Under the pieces are notes generated by a model that worked only from the letters and a program-made list of their open reading frames with translations, made no database searches and was not told the origin of the DNA. Positions 6,737 to 9,615 of a stretch of DNA of 9,615 nucleotides are shown here, piece by piece (position 1 is the stretch's first letter; the number at the start of each line of letters is the position of its first letter). Source of the DNA: Sulfurimonas sp. (GTDB taxonomy: Bacteria > Campylobacterota > Campylobacteria > Campylobacterales > Sulfurimonadaceae); NCBI GenBank assembly GCA_021157665.1, contig JAGGWE010000170.1, positions 1 through 9,615 of the forward strand, in the 5' to 3' direction. The position numbers were made by a program, and so were the translations under genes.

Positions 6737-7921
6737 TTAATCCTTTAAGTTTTTTATTCCAAGCGTCCAAATATCATAGTTTTTATCCAATACAACAGAT
6801 GGATTATGATTTGAGTTTAGAATCTTTTTATAGAAAAAAGAGATAATATCTTCTATCTCCTCATCAGCTAAAACCTTTGTAATCCCACCAGTTAGCACGA
6901 TTGAGTTAATCGAGAGTAGTTTGAGATTTATATATGCTTTTTTATAGTGAGACATCTTTACAAGAACTAAAAAGATAGCGAGTTGCATAAGCACTTTGAG
7001 AGCCTTCTGTGTTGTTTCTTCAAAGATATTTTCTGTAACTTTTAAATGAGTTAGAAGCTCATAAACAAACTCATTATTTTGAGCAGCGAAGATTAGAGAC
7101 TCTTTTGACTTAAATACACCAAGCTTTTTAAATACAAGTCTATCATACTCATTTTTAGTTACTATATTTTCATCAACTAAATCTTTAGAATAATGAATAT
7201 CAGTAGTCGCTCCACCAATATCTATCAAAATAAAAGGATCAACCACAGAAAAGTTTGCATCTATTAGTGGTAGTGTCTTATTTACTATATACGGAGTTGA
7301 ATAGATTTGATTTGCAGTAATCGCATAAAGGCTTTTTATGTCCTCTTTACCCATAATATCAGCTTGATATAGGTTTGTGAGATAAACTTTTAAATTTTCT
7401 TCAACGATATGAAGTTTATTATCTATGATATTTGGAAGAGTTACAAGATTATTTATATTTTGTTCTAGTTTTGGTGCATCTAACTCGCTTCCAACAAAGA
7501 CAATATTTGAGTAGTTTAATTTTTCTAAATAACTAAATAACTTATTTCCAAAAATATTTGAAGATGAATCAATCCCACCAACAACAATCACAACATCAAT
7601 CAAATCACTTGGAACTGAATAATCTTGAATATTTTGATATATAATTGTTTCCATAATATTTATACCAGAATTAAAAGCGATATTTTTAGCATATTTTAAA
7701 GAAAAAGAGTCTGTAATACCGATAATCAAAGTGCTTAAACCACCATTTGCAGATGAACAAATATATACATCTTCTTTTTCATAGTTATGAATAGTATCAC
7801 CACATTTGTATGTCAAATCATCAAAAATATCTTTATTAAAATCCCTAAAATGTTGTTCAATACTTGAATCGGTACAAACTTTAAAGTAGGTGCTTCCTAC
7901 ATCTATTAGTAATTTACTCAT
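6737..7921 (-). CDS. glmL: Glutamate mutase accessory protein MutL/GlmL family
   Basis: An ASKHA-fold (actin/sugar kinase/Hsp70) ATPase-like protein encoded between the mutase and its downstream gene. The family has no settled biochemical role; a chaperone or reactivation function for the B12 enzyme has been proposed. Visible motifs are phosphate-1-like DVGSTYFK (7-14), the family-typical SSANGGL (56-62), VVGGID (113-118), phosphate-2-like DIGGATTD (234-241) and the adenosine-type LTGGITKV (343-350), with a closing DKNYDIWTLGI. At 394 residues it is shorter than clostridial GlmL (about 460). It is not the DNA mismatch repair MutL despite the shared historic name. The ATG overlaps the mutE stop as ATGA, and the stop lies 2 bp before the ligase ATG, so all are probably made together. 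Codon and base composition look like the neighbours. Confidence 0.9.
   Translation of the reverse strand: MSKLLIDVGSTYFKVCTDSSIEQHFRDFNKDIFDDLTYKCGDTIHNYEKEDVYICSSANGGLSTLIIGITDSFSLKYAKNIAFNSGINIMETIIYQNIQDYSVPSDLIDVVIVVGGIDSSSNIFGNKLFSYLEKLNYSNIVFVGSELDAPKLEQNINNLVTLPNIIDNKLHIVEENLKVYLTNLYQADIMGKEDIKSLYAITANQIYSTPYIVNKTLPLIDANFSVVDPFILIDIGGATTDIHYSKDLVDENIVTKNEYDRLVFKKLGVFKSKESLIFAAQNNEFVYELLTHLKVTENIFEETTQKALKVLMQLAIFLVLVKMSHYKKAYINLKLLSINSIVLTGGITKVLADEEIEDIISFFYKKILNSNHNPSVVLDKNYDIWTLGIKNLKD
6741..6746 (-). promoter_or_regulatory. Ribosome binding site fixing the ligase start
   Basis: On the minus strand AAAGGA lies 6 nt before the ATG at 6734 and inside the last codons of mutL. It supports the 6734 start, which removes 12 unconserved residues from the longest reading frame. 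Confidence 0.7.
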
Positions 7922-9282
7922 TGCATAATCCCTATATCTTGGATAATATCGTTTACTATCGAGGTAGTATCTTTTGTTAAGTCACATTTTGATTTTTCAT
8001 ATTCAAAATATTTATCAGGTAAAGGTACATTTCCTCGTTTGATAATTCTAATATTTTTATTTGCATCTCTGATAGTTATTAGTTCATTATGGTTAATGAT
8101 ATGTGGTGAAAATGGCACATCGATAACTCCATTTTTAATAGAGTTAAAAACTTTTCTCCAAAGAGTGTCAGCTGGGTCATTAAAGACAGCTTCCATAATA
8201 GCTTTTACTCCTAGAGTTAGCATCTCCTCTTCCTCTTCATCTACAACATTTGGTAAACCATTTAAGATGCCAAGAGTGTATTGAGTGTTTGCAACTGTTT
8301 TTGCATTTGCTTCTTTTGTTGGGATACCAGATGCTTCTTGTCTTGTTTTTGTAATGATTTTATCAGCTCCAACCATTGACGCGATAACTGTTGCTAGGTT
8401 AATTAACTGCTCTGCATAATCTTTGTTTGTTGGAAATGCTCCCATCCATTGATGATAAACTAGATTTATTGTTGCATCACCACAGTTAATTTCATTTGCA
8501 TAATGTTTTGCAAGTTTTTTAAGAACAGCACCCATTACAATATCTTGATTCATAGAACCACTTTGTGAAAATGAAACAGAGAATGACTTAACACCCTCCT
8601 CTAATGAAAGTAACATCTCTAAAAGCTGGATTACTATCGTAATAGCAGGAGGAACTAAAGTCGCAGTAAGTGGACCAAAAGACTCTCTATTTATAGGTAA
8701 GTTTAGTTTTGAGTAGTTTGCACACACTTTTTCAACATATTTCCAATATAAAAATGCTTTGTCTAATGGAAAGTTTTTTGAGTATGGTAAAAGGTAGGTA
8801 ATAGGACCACCCTCAATCTCAAATATTCCAGAAGCGATAGCAGTCTCAATAAGAAGTCTTGCATCAGGAGTACCGTGACGAAGACTTACTGGTTTGTTAA
8901 AGTGAGTTATCATCTTTCTTGTAGTTCTGTAACCATGATTCACAAGAGGATAACCGTTAAGCATATCCTGCCCACTCTCTTCACTCAAACGAAGCATCTT
9001 TTTAGCAGTTGCATAATCGTTTAGTCTTGTGTTTGAGTCAATCGTTAAAGGAAGTACATCCACATTTGCATTTACAAAAAATTCATTTAGAGCGAACTGT
9101 TTTTTATAAGTTGGAAATCCACCACGAGGTTGAACAAGCATCTTTTTCTTTTGCGCAAAGTGATGAGAGATAAAAAGCTCTTTATCTGCATTTCTAACAA
9201 ACTCTTCAACCTCTGCAAAATCAAAGCTATCTACAAACTCATTACCGAGAATTATCTCTCTCTCTTCTTGTAGCAAACTCAT
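7918..9282 (-). CDS. glmE: Glutamate mutase (methylaspartate mutase) catalytic subunit epsilon
   Basis: Catalytic TIM-barrel subunit of the adenosylcobalamin-dependent mutase that interconverts L-glutamate and (2S,3S)-3-methylaspartate by radical carbon-skeleton rearrangement, working with the small B12-binding subunit. The substrate-binding residues known from the Clostridium cochlearium structure are present with a constant offset of about 14: the arginine claw R53 (QPRGG), R86 (TIDSNTR) and R135 (LRHGTPDAR); the general base E157 with Y163 and Y167 (EGGPITYLLPY); and K312 and E316 (ITKTRQEASG) near the cofactor. GGFPTY, SFSQSGSMNQD, HQWMGAFP and ASGIPTKEAN are also family-typical. At 454 residues it is about 30 shorter than the clostridial enzyme, split between the two ends. 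The start ATG shares one base with the mutS stop (TAATG). No methylaspartate ammonia-lyase is visible nearby, so a biosynthetic rather than fermentative role is likely. Confidence 0.97.
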   Translation of the reverse strand: MSLLQEEREIILGNEFVDSFDFAEVEEFVRNADKELFISHHFAQKKKMLVQPRGGFPTYKKQFALNEFFVNANVDVLPLTIDSNTRLNDYATAKKMLRLSEESGQDMLNGYPLVNHGYRTTRKMITHFNKPVSLRHGTPDARLLIETAIASGIFEIEGGPITYLLPYSKNFPLDKAFLYWKYVEKVCANYSKLNLPINRESFGPLTATLVPPAITIVIQLLEMLLSLEEGVKSFSVSFSQSGSMNQDIVMGAVLKKLAKHYANEINCGDATINLVYHQWMGAFPTNKDYAEQLINLATVIASMVGADKIITKTRQEASGIPTKEANAKTVANTQYTLGILNGLPNVVDEEEEEMLTLGVKAIMEAVFNDPADTLWRKVFNSIKNGVIDVPFSPHIINHNELITIRDANKNIRIIKRGNVPLPDKYFEYEKSKCDLTKDTTSIVNDIIQDIGIMQ

Positions 9283-9614
9283 TATGCAATTCTCTCTTTT
9301 AGATACTCTTCTAAGGTATCAAGTCCAGTATTTAAATCAACTTGATGAAAAACCAAATCAAAACCGTACTTTTTATACTTTGGAACTATTGTATCAGCAT
9401 CAGCAGTACCAACAACCAAGTTCCCACCTATCATCATTACAAGATTATCAAGAGTTTTATACTTTGACTTAAGCAATTTAACCTCTCTAGCCCAACCCTC
9501 TGCTTCACCATTAAGCGAAGAGATAAGAAGCACATCGGCTTGTGTTTCTACAGCAGCATCAAAAAACTCTTCTAAGTAAGTATTTACTCCAAGATTATAA
9601 ACATCAAATCCTCT
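9282..9614 (-). CDS. glmS: Glutamate mutase small B12-binding subunit sigma, C-terminal part
   Basis: The frame stays open to the window edge, so the N-terminus is cut off; a GTG at 9533 is internal and not the start. The visible 110 residues begin RGFDVYNLGVNTYLEEF, followed by ADVLLISSLNGEAEG and VMMIGGNLVVG. These match the second half of the Rossmann-like cobalamin-binding domain of GlmS/MutS, which closes around the nucleotide tail of base-off B12. The DxHxxG motif that supplies the cobalt-coordinating histidine must lie just beyond 9615 and cannot be checked. Expected full length is near 137 residues. It is not the mismatch-repair MutS or glucosamine synthase GlmS. It is the first visible gene of the mutase operon; its stop shares a base with the mutE ATG. 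Confidence 0.93.
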   Translation of the reverse strand, partial: RGFDVYNLGVNTYLEEFFDAAVETQADVLLISSLNGEAEGWAREVKLLKSKYKTLDNLVMMIGGNLVVGTADADTIVPKYKKYGFDLVFHQVDLNTGLDTLEEYLKERIA

Positions 9615-9615
9615 C

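Noticed and set aside
6735..6770. Ligase start at 6770 with 12 extra residues
   Set aside because: This extension lies inside mutL, is not conserved-looking, and the ATG at 6734 has a good ribosome site 6 nt upstream.
8039..8284. Open frame on the plus strand inside mutE
   Set aside because: It is antisense to strongly conserved mutE codons, has no ribosome site and gives a serine-rich, low-complexity product: a shadow of the real gene.
6737..9614. Reading MutS/MutL here as DNA mismatch repair proteins
   Set aside because: The motifs are those of a B12-binding domain and an ASKHA accessory protein next to glutamate mutase; no GHKL ATPase or MutS ABC-type motifs are present.
1..9615. Mobile element, CRISPR array, tRNA or rRNA
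   Set aside because: No transposase, integrase, direct-repeat array, tRNA-like cloverleaf or rRNA segment was seen, and almost all sequence is accounted for by the listed genes.

Overview
The window is AT-rich, densely coding bacterial DNA, and its best fit is the Campylobacterota (a Sulfurimonas-, Arcobacter- or Campylobacter-like organism). The gene order mobB, fbp, small cysteine protein, metG, hypothetical matches, from memory, the block Cj0841c to Cj0837c of Campylobacter jejuni. The short 280-residue class I fructose-bisphosphatase, the TTG and GTG starts and the very small intergenic gaps fit that group. Genus-level placement is inference.

Plus-strand half (1-5177): the C-terminal end of a large AsmA/YhdP-like envelope protein comes first. 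A 93-bp spacer with a likely sigma70 -10 box follows. Then comes a tight run of mobB (molybdenum cofactor), fbp (gluconeogenesis or carbon fixation), a 68-residue protein with four cysteines, metG (methionyl-tRNA synthetase with a fused tRNA-binding domain) and a 331-residue protein. The last one looks like a Mur-ligase scaffold that has lost its ATP-binding loop. Stops, starts and overlaps suggest one co-transcribed unit of mostly housekeeping genes.

Minus-strand half (9615-5166): an operon enters from the right edge and runs toward the first one. It holds mutS/glmS (cobalamin-binding subunit of glutamate mutase, cut by the window edge), mutE/glmE (catalytic subunit), mutL/glmL (ASKHA-fold accessory protein) and an AMP-forming adenylate ligase. 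Every junction is overlapping or nearly so. The mutase keeps every glutamate-binding residue I could check, so it should convert L-glutamate to (2S,3S)-3-methylaspartate. No methylaspartate ammonia-lyase, the usual fermentation partner, is seen; the mutase is followed instead by an adenylating enzyme. This resembles the start of the vicenistatin starter-unit pathway, where glutamate mutase makes 3-methylaspartate and an adenylation enzyme loads it on a carrier protein. The most interesting hypothesis here is therefore a small B12-dependent biosynthetic cluster that makes and activates a beta-branched amino acid in a Campylobacterota genome. The rest of it would lie beyond the right edge.

The two operons converge and their last genes overlap by 12 bp. 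I saw no tRNA, rRNA, CRISPR array, insertion sequence or prophage gene, and no stretch over 300 bases lacks a gene.
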